Below are positions 1-9,384 of a stretch of DNA of 21,569 bases, piece by piece. How positions within the stretch are numbered: the stretch's first letter is position 1; the number at the start of each line of letters is the position of its first letter. Position numbers and translations under genes: made by a program. The notes below the pieces were generated by a model that was not told the origin of the DNA, made no database searches, and worked only from the letters and a program-made list of their open reading frames with translations. Source of the stretch: Larix sibirica (taxonomy: Eukaryota; Streptophyta; Pinopsida; Pinales; Pinaceae); contig NWUY0300047750.1 in the NCBI GenBank assembly GCA_004151065.3, forward strand, positions 10,533 to 32,101, written 5' to 3'.

Positions 1-70
1 ATGCCCCCCTTGGGGTCATATTATATACATTTAACCCCATATATGCCCCCCCTTGGGTCATATCATACAA
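1..70. repeat. Two-copy tandem repeat, C-rich
   Basis: The opening ATGCCCCCCTTGGGGTCATA recurs at 43 as ATGCCCCCCCTTGGGTCATA, giving a 42-bp period with a few differences. Each copy has a C run followed by TT and a G run, which could fold into a short hairpin. It lies in the internal region of the minus-strand LTR element annotated beside it. Confidence 0.6.
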
Positions 71-270
71 TGGTCAAATCCAAATTCACAACCACAAAAG
101 CTAACTCACCCAAATCAGTGAGTACATTAGATCGTGCCAATAATAGGGAACGATGGTTGAATTGAACTATTCACCATACTTTCAATCCCCATAAAAAATT
201 TATTAGCATCCCATCAAACCATGAGCTTTGTTGAAACCCTCCACATTCTACATGACCCAAATCAAGAACC
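1..270 (-). mobile_element. Internal leader of a minus-strand LTR retrotransposon (partial)
   Basis: Read on the minus strand, this is the sequence just downstream of a 5' LTR and its primer-binding site, so it should be the untranslated leader of an LTR retrotransposon whose gag and pol lie beyond the left edge. I find no convincing coding region here. A short LTR with an initiator tRNA-Met primer is common in plant Ty1/copia elements but also occurs in gypsy elements and non-autonomous TRIMs, so the class is undecided. Confidence 0.55.
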
Positions 271-287
271 CAATAGCTCTAATACCA
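271..287 (-). promoter_or_regulatory. Primer-binding site for initiator tRNA-Met
   Basis: The minus strand reads TGGTATTAGAGCTATTG directly after the CA end of the LTR. The first 12 bases differ at one position from TGGTATCAGAGC, the usual plant primer-binding site complementary to the 3' end of initiator tRNA-Met. Its position and orientation make 288-588 a 5' LTR read on the minus strand. Confidence 0.8.
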
Positions 288-588
288 TGTTGGAACAGTC
301 AATTGAATAGCAGAGATGGAAAATAAAGATTTCAAGATAAATGGTAGTGTCAAGAGACATCATAAGCAATTATGAACAATGATAAATATATAGGTTAGGT
401 CCACAACCAAAACCCCCAACGTATGGATATGCACCCCATACTTACTCCATAAAATATGGACATGGTGATTCCATATGCCAGTCGGGTCTACTCTCAGTGG
501 TTGGCTCCCTCAATGATCATCTCCCTTAATGTGGTTGACTACATATATCGAATAGGTGAGTTTACATCAACAGCAAAAGGTTCCAACA
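288..588 (-). mobile_element. 5' LTR (301 bp) of a minus-strand retrotransposon
   Basis: The segment starts with TGTTGGAAC (288-296) and ends with GTTCCAACA (580-588), a perfect 9-bp inverted terminal repeat that includes the canonical TG...CA ends. The primer-binding site abuts its internal end without a gap. A TATA-like sequence on the minus strand (382-392) would leave about 95 nt of R and U5, a sensible proportion. TTAAT (589-593) would be the outer target-site base block, but the other LTR is outside the window, so the duplication cannot be tested. A short ORF starting at 456 crosses the right boundary and is not a gene. Confidence 0.8.
382..392 (-). promoter_or_regulatory. Possible LTR TATA box
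   Basis: The minus strand reads TATATATTTAT inside the LTR, about 200 nt from its outer end. It is placed where a plant LTR promoter would sit. The surroundings are AT-rich, so chance is possible. Confidence 0.4.
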
Positions 589-847
589 TTAATAATTTAA
601 TCACTTTATATTTCGTCAATCAAATCTATCAATGTGATAACTTTGAAATCATTTAAATTTTATCAATGTGTTAATGCGGCCTTCTCGGCATGAATGTTTC
701 TTTTGATAGTGTCGGTGAATCTCCAAAATTTTGTTAATAAGTTTCCCAAATTCCTACCCATACAGGTGGGGACCAGCTTTAGCAGTGAAATTGCTTCATA
801 TTACATTGATATTCATTGTAATACGATTTTCGATAAGCAAATTTGAC
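589..847. other. Non-coding stretch between LTR and unknown repeat
   Basis: No open frame, RNA gene or repeat is recognisable. This is the flank into which the minus-strand LTR element inserted, or sequence upstream of copy A of the unknown repeat; the two cannot be separated here. Confidence 0.5.
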
Positions 848-900
848 TGTGTGTTGAAACATTTCATTTTGCCTGTGTATTGAAAACATTTCATTTTGCC
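848..900. repeat. 27-bp tandem duplication
   Basis: Unit 1 (848-873) and unit 2 (874-900) share TGTGT, TTGAAA and CATTTCATTTTGCC and differ by one substitution and one inserted A. The matching part of copy B (from about 12378) has only one GTATTGAAAACATT, so the duplication is private to copy A. Confidence 0.75.
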
Positions 901-1192
901 ACAGGTGTGAGAAATCCCAATGAAGTTGTTGATGAACTTTGGCAAGTTCAAGTTTCAATTTGAATTTTCATTGGTCATGTTTGCAATGAGTGAACTTCAG
1001 GATTAAATATTTGTTGGAGATTCTTATCATAGCATATCAAATTGGCAAATTATTTTTAAAATCCTTGTTTGCTAAGACATTTCTTCATTCTTTGACATTG
1101 TTCTTCGAATTCTTGATACTAGTAATTAGAGCTTAACGAGCATGGTGATCTGTTTGAATTTTCTGTAATATAATTCTAAAAACATAGTTGGT

Positions 1193-1770
1193 ATGTTATC
1201 CAAAAACTTACTCTCTTTCATTTATGTTTCAAATTTTGCAAATTTATTTAAAGATTTGGATGTATTGTTTTGTCATGAAAACAAAGCAATTATGTTGCAG
1301 CAGCTTTTTACAGAGTTCAACAAAAGTAGTTATCATTTTTCATTATTTTCGGAGTTTTCAAATCTAAGAACAACAATGCCTCTGAAGAAATCCACCTGTA
1401 AAACTCTGAAGCAATATCCTAAGGCAAACAAGAAGATTATTGAAATTAAAAAATGTTTCTAATCTTGAGACTGAGGAGATGACAGAAAATTTGTCCCATT
1501 ACTTCAACTAGCCAAACCAGAGATAGAGCCGGTTAAACTTGCATTTAAGGATATTGAAGCATCAATTAGACCAAAGATCAATTTCCCTACTTGGGGTGAT
1601 CATTTTAGAAGATTCAAGGAAAAAGAGTATTATGAAGTAATGCCTCCTAGTAATCTTGCCATCAGAAATATTGATGATTATGTTTTCCCAAATATCAGGA
1701 GGTCACATTTACAAAACATTGCTGCTATGACCTATATTTTCCCATATTTAGAGGTTATTGATTGGATTAT
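1193..1770 (+). pseudogene. Copy A, N-terminal part of unknown protein
   Basis: The first open stretch runs from an ATG at 1193 to 1462 (89 codons). A second in-frame ATG at 1376 begins a basic segment, MPLKKSTCKTLKQYPKANKK, where the similarity to copy B looks most protein-like, so 1376 is the likelier ancestral start. A frameshift after 1450 breaks the frame. Beyond it one can read EIEPVKLAFKDIEASI, then a region ending in IDDYVFPNIRR, both matched in copy B. The function is unknown; the Lys-rich start resembles a nucleic-acid-binding or nuclear-targeting tail, but that is a guess. Confidence 0.55.
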
Positions 1771-2755
1771 TTAGCATACCAATCATGAAACCAAAATAGT
1801 TATCAATAATGATGGGAAATATGAATTTTAAAAATATTACAAACTCTTTCAACCGGATCTCTATTTGACAAATGAATGAGTTGAACAGTCTCATAGAAGT
1901 CATGATGCTAAAAAAATTCTTATTGGATGGTGGATTGAGGGGCAGATATTTATTTCTGATGGTTTGTATCCAATAACAAGTTTAAGATTTTCTTACATTT
2001 ATGCAATGGCCATGATGTGTAGACTATATGGCTAGCAAGATTGTACCTATTTTAAAGATGCAGGGGTCCTTCTTGTTAATATTGTTATCACATCATGAGT
2101 AGTCTTCAATTCGGAAACCATATTATTAGTTGCCAGATAAAAGGAGATAGAAAATGTTCAAAAGGAAAATATTGAGCTCTTTCCTTCTTTTTATATGGTT
2201 TCTAATCCTCTGGACTTAATTTGTGCAAGCAACTCATTTCCAAAAATATGATGGAATTGGAGTCTATCATGTAGTCCATTTTATGTTTTTTGCCAAAACT
2301 TATGGGAAAACAAATATAAGAGGAGCTACTCTTTAATATGTGATTACTTCTTTGCTCCCTTGTACATATTAATTTTTGGTAAAGAATGTGAGACTAACAA
2401 ATTAAGCTAAGATATTATTGAGAAGTATGGGTAGTTGGTATTTTAGGACTACACTTACTTGAGAATAGATTCCCCTCATTTGTTACCCAAGTATGTTCCC
2501 AACATATTAGTTATATCAAAAATTGTTTACTCAGACCCTACTTTATGGACTCAATGCTTCTATTGTAAAAGAAAATAAAATAATTTTCATCCCTTACAAT
2601 TTGTACATTGGACATTATGGTATAGGGAATTCTTAAACTACAAAACAAGAAGCTAGTATGATGCTTCAATATATGTTCCCATTGGGATAGTTTAGAAGAC
2701 ATGATCCCTAAGGACAAGTTTTAGAGCACTACAATCTAGTTGGTATGGCATGACA
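1771..2755 (+). pseudogene. Copy A, central part of unknown protein
   Basis: This continues the same broken protein. Legible fragments include HTNHETKIV after a TAG at 1772, IYAMAMMCRLYG before a TAG at 2033, and NKYKRSYSLICDYFFAPLYI further on. Copy B keeps sense codons at several of these stops (CAG for 1772, TGG for 1877 and 2033). Two other stops, TGA at 2096-2098 and TGA at 2249-2251, are shared with copy B in the same frame. The aromatic- and Cys-rich composition suggests a folded domain, but I can assign no family. Confidence 0.5.
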
Positions 2756-3330
2756 TTATGCTCATGAGAAATGGAATATGAACTTCCCTATGAGAATGTT
2801 AATCCCTAAGATGATGTCCTAGATAGATTGAAAACTGATTAGCAAAAGGCCAAGGCAGAAATGGCTCAAACTTTAAAGAAACAAACTAAGAAAGAAGAAG
2901 AATTGAAGAAAATGCTGGCAGAATAACAAAAGATGAAGGCTGAAAATGGAAAATAAGAAGCCATCAAAGCTTAATAGACGAGAAAGGAAGAGGAAGTTGG
3001 AAAACAAAGAACATAGAAAAGGTTCAGAAACTAAGATTAGAAGCAGATTGCTAAGAAACAAAAGCTAGATTCCATTAAAGAAGAACAAAGAAAGAAATAA
3101 GAAGTTGGAAGAAGAAAAAGAAAAGAGAAGAGAGGAAGCAACAAAGAAATAAGAGGAAGATGCCAAAAGAAATATGATAATCAACAAGAAAAACCTTTAA
3201 ATACTACTTAAAGCAGTTTGAATAATGATCATCTAACATGAGATACAAGTATCCCTAAACAAACACCAATTCCTGGAGAAAAGGACAAGGGGAAAGGGGT
3301 AATGATGGAAGAGGTAATAACCCAAGTAAT
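2756..3330 (+). pseudogene. Copy A, Lys/Glu coiled-coil part of unknown protein
   Basis: After YELPYENVNP the frame becomes a run of Lys, Glu, Gln and Ala (for example KKQTKKEEELKKMLAE), roughly 130 residues of predicted coiled coil, closing with a low-complexity EKDKGKGVMMEE segment. At least five in-frame TAA or TAG codons fall where copy B has GAA or CAA. Long charged helices of this kind are common in structural and gag-like proteins and give no family by themselves. A minus-strand ORF at 2873-3061 is only the antisense shadow of this repetitive codon pattern. Confidence 0.55.
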
Positions 3331-4470
3331 TTGGAAAATATTATTTCATGGGGACAGTGACAGGCAGATTCATGATCTTGTTGATGATATTGATATTTAG
3401 ATTTAATTTCTTATAACAAGAGGTATAAAACATATTTATGATCTTATTGATGATACTGCATATTTAGATTTAATTTCTTATAACAAGAGGCATAAAATTG
3501 TTGTCAAATATGTTAAGAGGAAGAAGAAAATTAATGTTGATAAATCCATTGTTTTTACTGTAGATGTATAGGTTTTGGATGCAAAAAAGACTAAAATTTC
3601 AGAGTTGCTCATTGTTGGGTTAGCTATTACATAGGCTACCATAGACAAATCCAAAACATAAACTGTTGATGTGGAGAAGTTGGAGAAGAATATTGCTCTG
3701 TTAGAGAATAAAGTTAAGTATTACAAATATATACAAGATCTAATATCATTTTTTATAACATGTTTTACTAGAAGAAGATAGCTCCAATTCACATATGGTT
3801 AGAGAATTGTATCTCAGAGTTTATAAGCTGTGAAAATACAGTTTGCAACTTTCTATTATGTATAAGGAGAATTTGAAATGGAATGAATTAAAGGAAACAC
3901 TGTGCAAATAAGTTTTATTAGACATGCCTAGAATTATAGGAAAGGTGAATCTCATAACATAAGGGTTTTAACTAAAGAAGAGATTTATGAGATAGAGTAG
4001 GACGTTAGTCACTAGGGAATATTGGTACATGGTTCCTAGAGGAAAATTGAAGATGAATGGTTAGCTTGTACAAAAATCTAAGATTTATTGAAGACACAAA
4101 AAATCAATACTAGTTACCAACTTTTGGCCCACCTAAAAATTTCTATGAAGTTGATCAAGTGGCTAAATCATTAGAAAGCCTATAGGAAAAGCATAGGACA
4201 TATATGCAACAAATTTATCATGTGGATAAAGAGCACTTCAAAATATTTATTTATGATGAAGCCCAAAAGTGGAACATATTCAGTGTGCCTTTCCAAATGT
4301 TGAAGAACACATTCAAAGATTCATAATGCAACTGGCAGATCTGAGGGCCCCACTCAAACATCATATTCTTCCTCTTTTGATTTATGTAATAATTTATTTG
4401 AAAAGTGGGGAAAATATGAGAAACAAGTAGCTAGAGATCTTAACCATAGTTCAACCAGTGTTTAAGTTTA
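3331..4470 (+). pseudogene. Copy A, C-terminal part of unknown protein
   Basis: Readable pieces are LDLISYNKRHKIVVKYVKRK (a basic patch), KTKISELLIVGLAI, a short leucine-spaced helix EKNIALLENKVKYYKY, then RKIEDEWLACTKI, a PPKNFYEVDQVAKSLE block that needs a frame change, and a final LFEKWGKYEKQVARDLN. The same order appears in copy B at about 16980-17944, ending LFEQW. The function is unknown. A 66-67-bp duplication near the start (3366-3497) adds an extra frame change. Confidence 0.5.
3366..3497. repeat. 66-67-bp tandem duplication private to copy A
   Basis: ATGATCTTGTTGATGATATT (3372) recurs as ATGATCTTATTGATGATACT (3438), 66 bp later. TATTTAGATTTAATTTCTTA at 3394 recurs exactly at 3461, 67 bp later, because unit 2 has one extra base. 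Copy B has a single version (about 16948-17010). The original 66-bp step was a multiple of three; the later 1-bp indel breaks the frame. Confidence 0.85.
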
Positions 4471-5334
4471 AAATTTGGTTATTGTAACTATTTTTTAAGT
4501 TGTATTTAAGACATCACTAAAATATTAGAAGGGGATTTTTGGAGTTGGGCCATTGAAATAACACTTCTTGTAAATACTCATTCTATAAAAAAGATAATAT
4601 TTAGAAGCTAGTTTTGACCAAAAGTTTTCACTAAAGAAAATTTATGTTATGTATTGAAGTGTGGACTAGTCTTCTTTTAAATAATTTAGCGTGGAATTTG
4701 CAGTAGGTAAATCTAACCTATTCTTACATTATTCTATGTTATTGGTTATATTATTTTCTTTTTTTCTTCAATGGATCTTTACGATAAATAGGAATTTAAA
4801 GTTTGTGATTTTAGATTAAATATATTCTTTAATATATAATCTATATATGTGTCATTTCATTTCATAATTTATTGTAGAACTAGTTAACATAATTTTTTTT
4901 CTTTTGTTAGATGTAAATGGCATCTATTTTCATTATTTTGAATATACAGTTTTCCTTGGAATATAAATCTTTTGAGCATTTAGAAATAGTTTCATTTTAC
5001 TTTCTTAGAATAAAATGAAATGGAAAAGAAAAGAAAAGATTCACTTTAAAAAACATTCAAACGGTTTTAAAGCTCATCGAAAGTAATCAAGCCATTAATC
5101 TGGAGGGTTATTCCATTTTAGAGAGGAAAAAATATAATTGGGCTTCTTTCTTGGCCCTTTAAACCCTACTAGTTGAATAATGTATTTGGCCCTATCAATA
5201 GAACCCCCTATTTGTATGGTTGATTTATTTCTACAAATTGTGTCTTCTGCTAACCACTCTTTTGGCATCAATGAAAAAATGAATCCTAGGACAAATAGAG
5301 AAGAAATTAATTTTCTAGAGTCAGGAGACCTCAT
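4471..5334. other. AT-rich spacer with no recognisable gene
   Basis: This lies between the end of copy A similarity and the first legible gag sequence of the gypsy element. It is where a gypsy 5' LTR, primer-binding site and leader would be expected, but I find no TG...CA-bounded repeat shared with 11136-12370 and no clear primer-binding site. The minus-strand ORF at 5095-5334 has no recognisable features. Confidence 0.5.
4990..5020. repeat. Perfect 10-bp inverted repeat, 11-nt loop
   Basis: TTTCATTTTA (4990-4999) and TAAAATGAAA (5011-5020) are exact reverse complements. In such AT-rich sequence this may be accidental; no downstream U tract or other context gives it a role. Confidence 0.6.
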
Positions 5335-6400
5335 TCCATTTTAAGAAATAGTTCTATATTGAAATAATCAAGAAAGGGTACCATATGCAGTTTCAAATGA
5401 GGAGGTAGATGCTTTTAGAAAAATAACAAGAGCTTATGCTAGACAATTTGGATGTTTACCTATAGCACCTTTGCTACCTCAAAGAAGAAACACTCAAAGA
5501 AGATTTTCCCAATATTAAGAAAACATCTTAGTTCACGTTGTTGAAAATCTGGTAGAACTAGCTTTGCTTGACATTTCTCAACCTTTAGACTAGGTTTCTC
5601 CAACACTTAATCCTACAACCTCTCAAATTTTTGACAAGAATATGAAGAATCTGAGATGGAAAAATGAACCAAATTAAAATTAGTCATGGTTAGCTATAGA
5701 TGCGTTAACATTACTTGGACCTCTCCATCATTTACCTAAACATCTAGAATGTTTATTATCGATGTTTGACCTAGATTTATCAAGATCCCTAGATGATCAC
5801 ATTAAGAAATTCATTATTTCCATTTGGTTAATGAATTGTCAGCATGAGGATGCAATTTGACAATTGTTTCCTTACCATTTTTGAAAACAAACCCTCAACT
5901 TGGTTTTTATTTTATCAGCTAGTTCAATTACTAATTGGAATGAGTTTCAAAAAATATTTTTAGACAAATATAGTGAAGAAGTCACTACATTCACTTTGAT
6001 CGCTGAGTTGTTTTCTCTAGTTATGGGTTGTAAAGGAAGAGTTAAGGACTGTAGAAGCATTATAAATAAATTTCATGCTGAAGCGGTCCTTGCAACATAC
6101 GTATAGATTGAGGTTTATGCATATTCTCTTCCTACACCAATTTATTGTTTGTAAGGCGAGCAAGAAAATATACCCTTGCACAAAATTTTGAAGAAGATGA
6201 AAAGATCGAAGAAGAAATAATTAGTTGTAAAGAGAGTCATAATGAATTTGTCGATAAAGAAAACATTCAATCTAAAAACCTTGTTGCTTTACCTAGACTA
6301 GCCCAGAAAAATCCAATAGACAATAAACAAAAAGATTCATCTAAATTAGACAAATCACAACAAATGGTTAGAGAGGAACTAACAAAATCATTTATATAAA
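5335..6400 (+). pseudogene. gag: Gypsy gag (capsid region), broken
   Basis: The structural capsid protein region. Legible sequence starts around VPYAVSNEEVDAFRKI (5380), passes through LLGPLHHLPKHLECLLSMFD, and reaches the typical retrotransposon gag block NWNEFQKIFLDKYSEE (from about 5933) followed by IAELFSLVMGCKGRVKDC. After a break, FVRRARKYTLAQNFEEDEKI (6145 onward) matches the usual continuation, followed by a polar Lys/Ser-rich tail to 6399. In-frame TAA and TAG codons at 5517, 5591 and several later sites, many at expected Gln positions, kill the frame. I saw no CCHC zinc knuckle in the legible part. Confidence 0.75.
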
Positions 6401-6840
6401 AATGGATCAAGGGAGGGCACCTCAAACCAGATATCATATAGATGATTTTTTAGAAGGCCCAATACATCTTCAAAAATGCTTGAGCCTCCTCCTGCAAACC
6501 TGAACATTGATTTAGAATTTAGTCATGAATCATTTTTTACGTAAGTGTGTCCAAACATGTGAGCCTAATGAACATATAATAGACAATCTAGAAGAAGATG
6601 CAGAAGAGCAAACTGAAGAAACAACCATGGTCTTATGGGATATGATATGTGGTTTTAAATTGGTAAAAAGGGAAGAAACCATATAAAAGCTGCATGTTCA
6701 TAGTGATTATAATATTAGGGTTAAAGGATCAGTCACCTAGAAACAAACACTGAATTCCCAAAGTTCTAATAACAATAAAAAATGGACTTCTACTCCCATC
6801 ATTGTGATAGCTTTGAATAATCAAAATTTGAATAAACCCT
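6401..6840 (+). other. Gag-protease linker, unreadable
   Basis: This lies between the gag tail and the protease region and has no frame open for more than about 40 codons. It is rich in Glu and Asn codons, as expected for the low-complexity linker of such polyproteins, but no motif survives. Confidence 0.4.
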
Positions 6841-7590
6841 CAATTAGAAGCAAGATTCCATTTAAATGGAGTATAATACAATTGAGGATTTTAAGAAACT
6901 AAAAGACAACATTTATGTTCTTGATATCTACAAAATGGATCAGTAAAGGAAATTGATGTTGAGTGATTTCAAAGAAGATAATGTAACACAACCATCAAGT
7001 GTTGTTAAAATTGACATGAAATCTATAGTGAATAATCCACATCATGAAGCAATAAATGCATCTCTTTTAGGGAAGAAATATAATTCTCAAAATCCTTTTC
7101 TTTTAATATTTGAAATCTTTAACAAAAATTTACATAATTGCATGGTAACGATTCAGGTGATTTTTGTAATGTGATGCCATAGTTGAATGTCGCACCCCAA
7201 TAAAATGCCCCATCTTACATTATTCAGTTGGATTGAATTGAGGTCAAGGTTATAGGAGAACTCAAATATGCTTTGATATGTGTGGCTTCTAATCCCAAGG
7301 TTCAACAAATCATTGATATTATTGTAGGTGATATTCCTGAAGCTCGTGGTTTACTTTTGAGAAGAGATTGGTCACAAAAACTTTAGGGTTATTTCACATC
7401 TAATTGGTCTCATTTTCGCAACCATGGAATGGACAACCAAATAAGATCAATATTGATTGAGAAAAACACATTAAACACACTATGACTTATTTAGAATAAA
7501 CTAATGAACCATCTTCTTCAAAGTTTCCTATTTTATGAAACTATGCCATTTACTCTTACTTTGGAAACTTTGCTGGGGAAACTTCAACCT
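6841..7590 (+). pseudogene. Gypsy aspartic protease, broken
   Basis: The retropepsin-type protease would process the polyprotein. Upstream lies a conserved lead-in, FLLIFEIFNKNLHNCMV (ORF 6953-7174). The catalytic triplet survives as Asp-Ser-Gly at 7150-7158, followed by DFCNVMP, but only in a different frame from the lead-in, so a frameshift separates them at about 7145-7150. After stops comes IQLDWIEVKVIGELKYALI, then the flap-distal block IIVGDIPEARGLLLRRDWSQ (about 7321-7380), which is typical of plant gypsy proteases of this type. No functional enzyme could be made. Confidence 0.75.
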
Positions 7591-8215
7591 TGTAATCAAC
7601 AATTTTAATTTTTTCAGAGTTCATCTCAAGAATCACATTGTAATATAGTTAGTGTAAATTTTGTAGATGTGACTGAATTAGAAGCAAACACAAACATTTG
7701 GACTTTGTTCTTTGATAGCTCCAAATCCAAAGTAGGATCTAGAGCAGGTTGTTTGATAATTAGCCCTCAAGGAAAATGCAGTTTTATTTCTTACAGACTT
7801 GATTGTAAAAATAATACTACATAATATAAAGCCCTTATTTAAGGCATTAAGAAATGAATAGATCTTAATTTTTTTTTTTTTTGTGATTATGAAATAATGG
7901 TTAGGTAGACTAAAATTCAATTCATTGTAATTATCCCCATCTTAAAAATTATCAACAAGAAGTGTGGAAAGGATGACAACTTTGAGGCTTTTAACTTATT
8001 TGTTGTTCTTTGGTTTGAGAATAAAATAATAGATCCATTAGCTAATGCTACCTCTAGTTTGATTATGTTAGAAGATTTTTAAGCAAGCAAGTTTCCCATT
8101 GGATTGATGTATAAACCCTCTCTTCTTGATAACATTACCAATTGGAGAGTTTTCATTGATGATGAACAGATAATAGACTTTCTAACATATAAGGAAATTT
8201 TTAAAGACACTACAA
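7591..8215 (+). pseudogene. Extra RNase H-like domain upstream of RT, broken
   Basis: WTLFFDSSKSKVGSRAGCLI (from about 7699) is the first RNase H strand, with its catalytic Asp at 7714-7716. NNTT then a stop then YKAL is the TAEYEAL-type helix with the catalytic Glu codon turned into TAA at 7822-7824. CDYEIMVR (Asp at 7885-7887) is the GDSE-type strand, and IDPLANATSS (Asp at 8032-8034) is the last motif. A run of 14 T (7869-7882) separates two frames and is a likely slippage site. The block LDNITNWRVFIDDEQIIDFL follows. Its place before reverse transcriptase distinguishes it from the RT-linked RNase H at 9385-9801. Confidence 0.75.
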
Positions 8216-8534
8216 TCAATGATTAAGAGCATGGCAAAGAATTGGAAAAGTGTAAAAATGGTATTGGCAATATTAAATTGAATGCAATTCCAAAAAAATG
8301 TGGTTACGCTAGATAAATTATTTGATTTACAAGATAAGTTTAAAAGACCATCCAATGTCAAAACTTGTAGTTCAACTTTAGGACATGAAGTTATCAATCT
8401 TGGGACCATTGAAAATCCAAAGAATGTGAATATAGGGTTACATCATACCTAATAAGACAAACAACATTATATCAAGATTTGCTGAAAATACCAGGAGTGT
8501 CTTCAAAATTTATGACACATGTATAATTCAACAT
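8216..8534 (+). other. Linker between RNase H-like domain and reverse transcriptase
   Basis: This is a decayed interdomain region with scattered sense fragments and several stops. The minus-strand 75-codon ORF across 8182-8409 is an antisense shadow. Confidence 0.45.
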
Positions 8535-9384
8535 ATGATTCCGGTGAAGAAAGATGTTAAACCATTTCAACAAAAATTGAGAAAAATGCATCCTTCTTTA
8601 GAACCACAAGTTCAAAAAGAATTAAATAAATTGTTTAATGCAAATATTTGTTTTCAAGTTCATCATTCTACATGGGTAGCAAATTTAGTTCTTGTTAGGA
8701 AGAAAATTAGTGAGATTTGTCTTTGCATTGATTTTTAGAATTTGAACAAAGCCTCTAAGAAGGATAACCACCCATTTCCACCGATAGATAATGTTTTGCA
8801 ACTTGTTTTGGGATCTGAAATGTTCTCTACGGTTTCTTTGGTTTTAAGAAAGTCCTTGTAGTTGAAAATGGCATACTTAAAACCACCTTCAAGTCAAAGT
8901 GGGGTACGTTTTTTTATAGGAGAATTCCCTTTCAGTTTGATTAACATAGGTGATACTTTTCAAAGGGCCATGGGTATTGGTTTTAGGGTTTTGATTAACT
9001 GAAATGTAATGGTCTATCTTGAAGATGCCATTATATATTCAAAGAATATATCATATCACATTAAACATCTCGTTCAAATTTTTGAAAGATTCAAAAAATA
9101 TGGGATTTCATTAAACCTCGAGAAAATCATTTGTGTTGTCACTTAGGGTGAACCATTAGAACAAATAATATCTAAATAAGGTATTACATTTGATATGGAA
9201 TTCATTAGTATCATTTACCAACTTCATCTTCCTCATAATAAAAAGGCAATGCAATCATTTTTCAAGAAGATCAATTTTGTTAGAAAATTCATATTGAATT
9301 TTGATGAAACCATTAAACCATTACAAAAGATGATTAAAAAGGATGCAGAGTTTAAATGGAATAACATAGAACAAAATTGAAAAT
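8535..9384 (+). pseudogene. Gypsy reverse transcriptase, catalytically dead
   Basis: The fingers and palm begin with VKPFQQKLRKMHPSLEPQ, then HHSTWVANLVLVRKK and CLCIDF (stop) NLNKAS (8535-8755), a standard gypsy RT start. The block that should carry the first catalytic Asp (about 8821-8870) is frameshifted, and no Asp is readable. The YLDD box has become Tyr-Leu-Glu-Asp (9015-9026), with the first catalytic Asp replaced by Glu at 9021-9023. The connection region is legible as HNKKAMQSFFKKINFVRKFI (9195 onward) and MIKKDAEFKW. At least five stops are present. This enzyme would have copied the element RNA into DNA. Confidence 0.85.

Larger units (their letters stand above)
877..4470 (+). mobile_element. 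Copy A of an unnamed long-ORF repeat family
   Basis: The segment is collinear with copy B (12378-13075 plus 15118-17944), from a shared non-coding leader ending in CCCAATGAAGTTG through a shared C-terminal coding region. A hand alignment of 1505-1560 against 13008-13063 gives 7 differences in 56 bases. The conserved part read as protein would be roughly 850 residues, but both copies are full of stops and frameshifts. I do not recognise the family: there is no reverse transcriptase, integrase, transposase or protease motif. It could be a gag-like or accessory gene of a retroelement, or a dispersed host-gene pseudogene. Its 3' limit is set only by loss of similarity to copy B. Confidence 0.65.

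Noticed and set aside
456-656. 66-codon plus-strand ORF
   Set aside because: It crosses the boundary of the LTR at 588 and has no domain; it is a chance ORF.
2873-3061. 62-codon minus-strand hydrophobic ORF
   Set aside because: It is the complement of the Lys/Glu coiled-coil codons (CTT/TTC), which always read as Leu/Phe-rich and mimic a membrane protein.
5095-5334. 79-codon minus-strand ORF
   Set aside because: No motif, no relation to neighbours, and located in the spacer before gag; length is unremarkable for AT-rich sequence.
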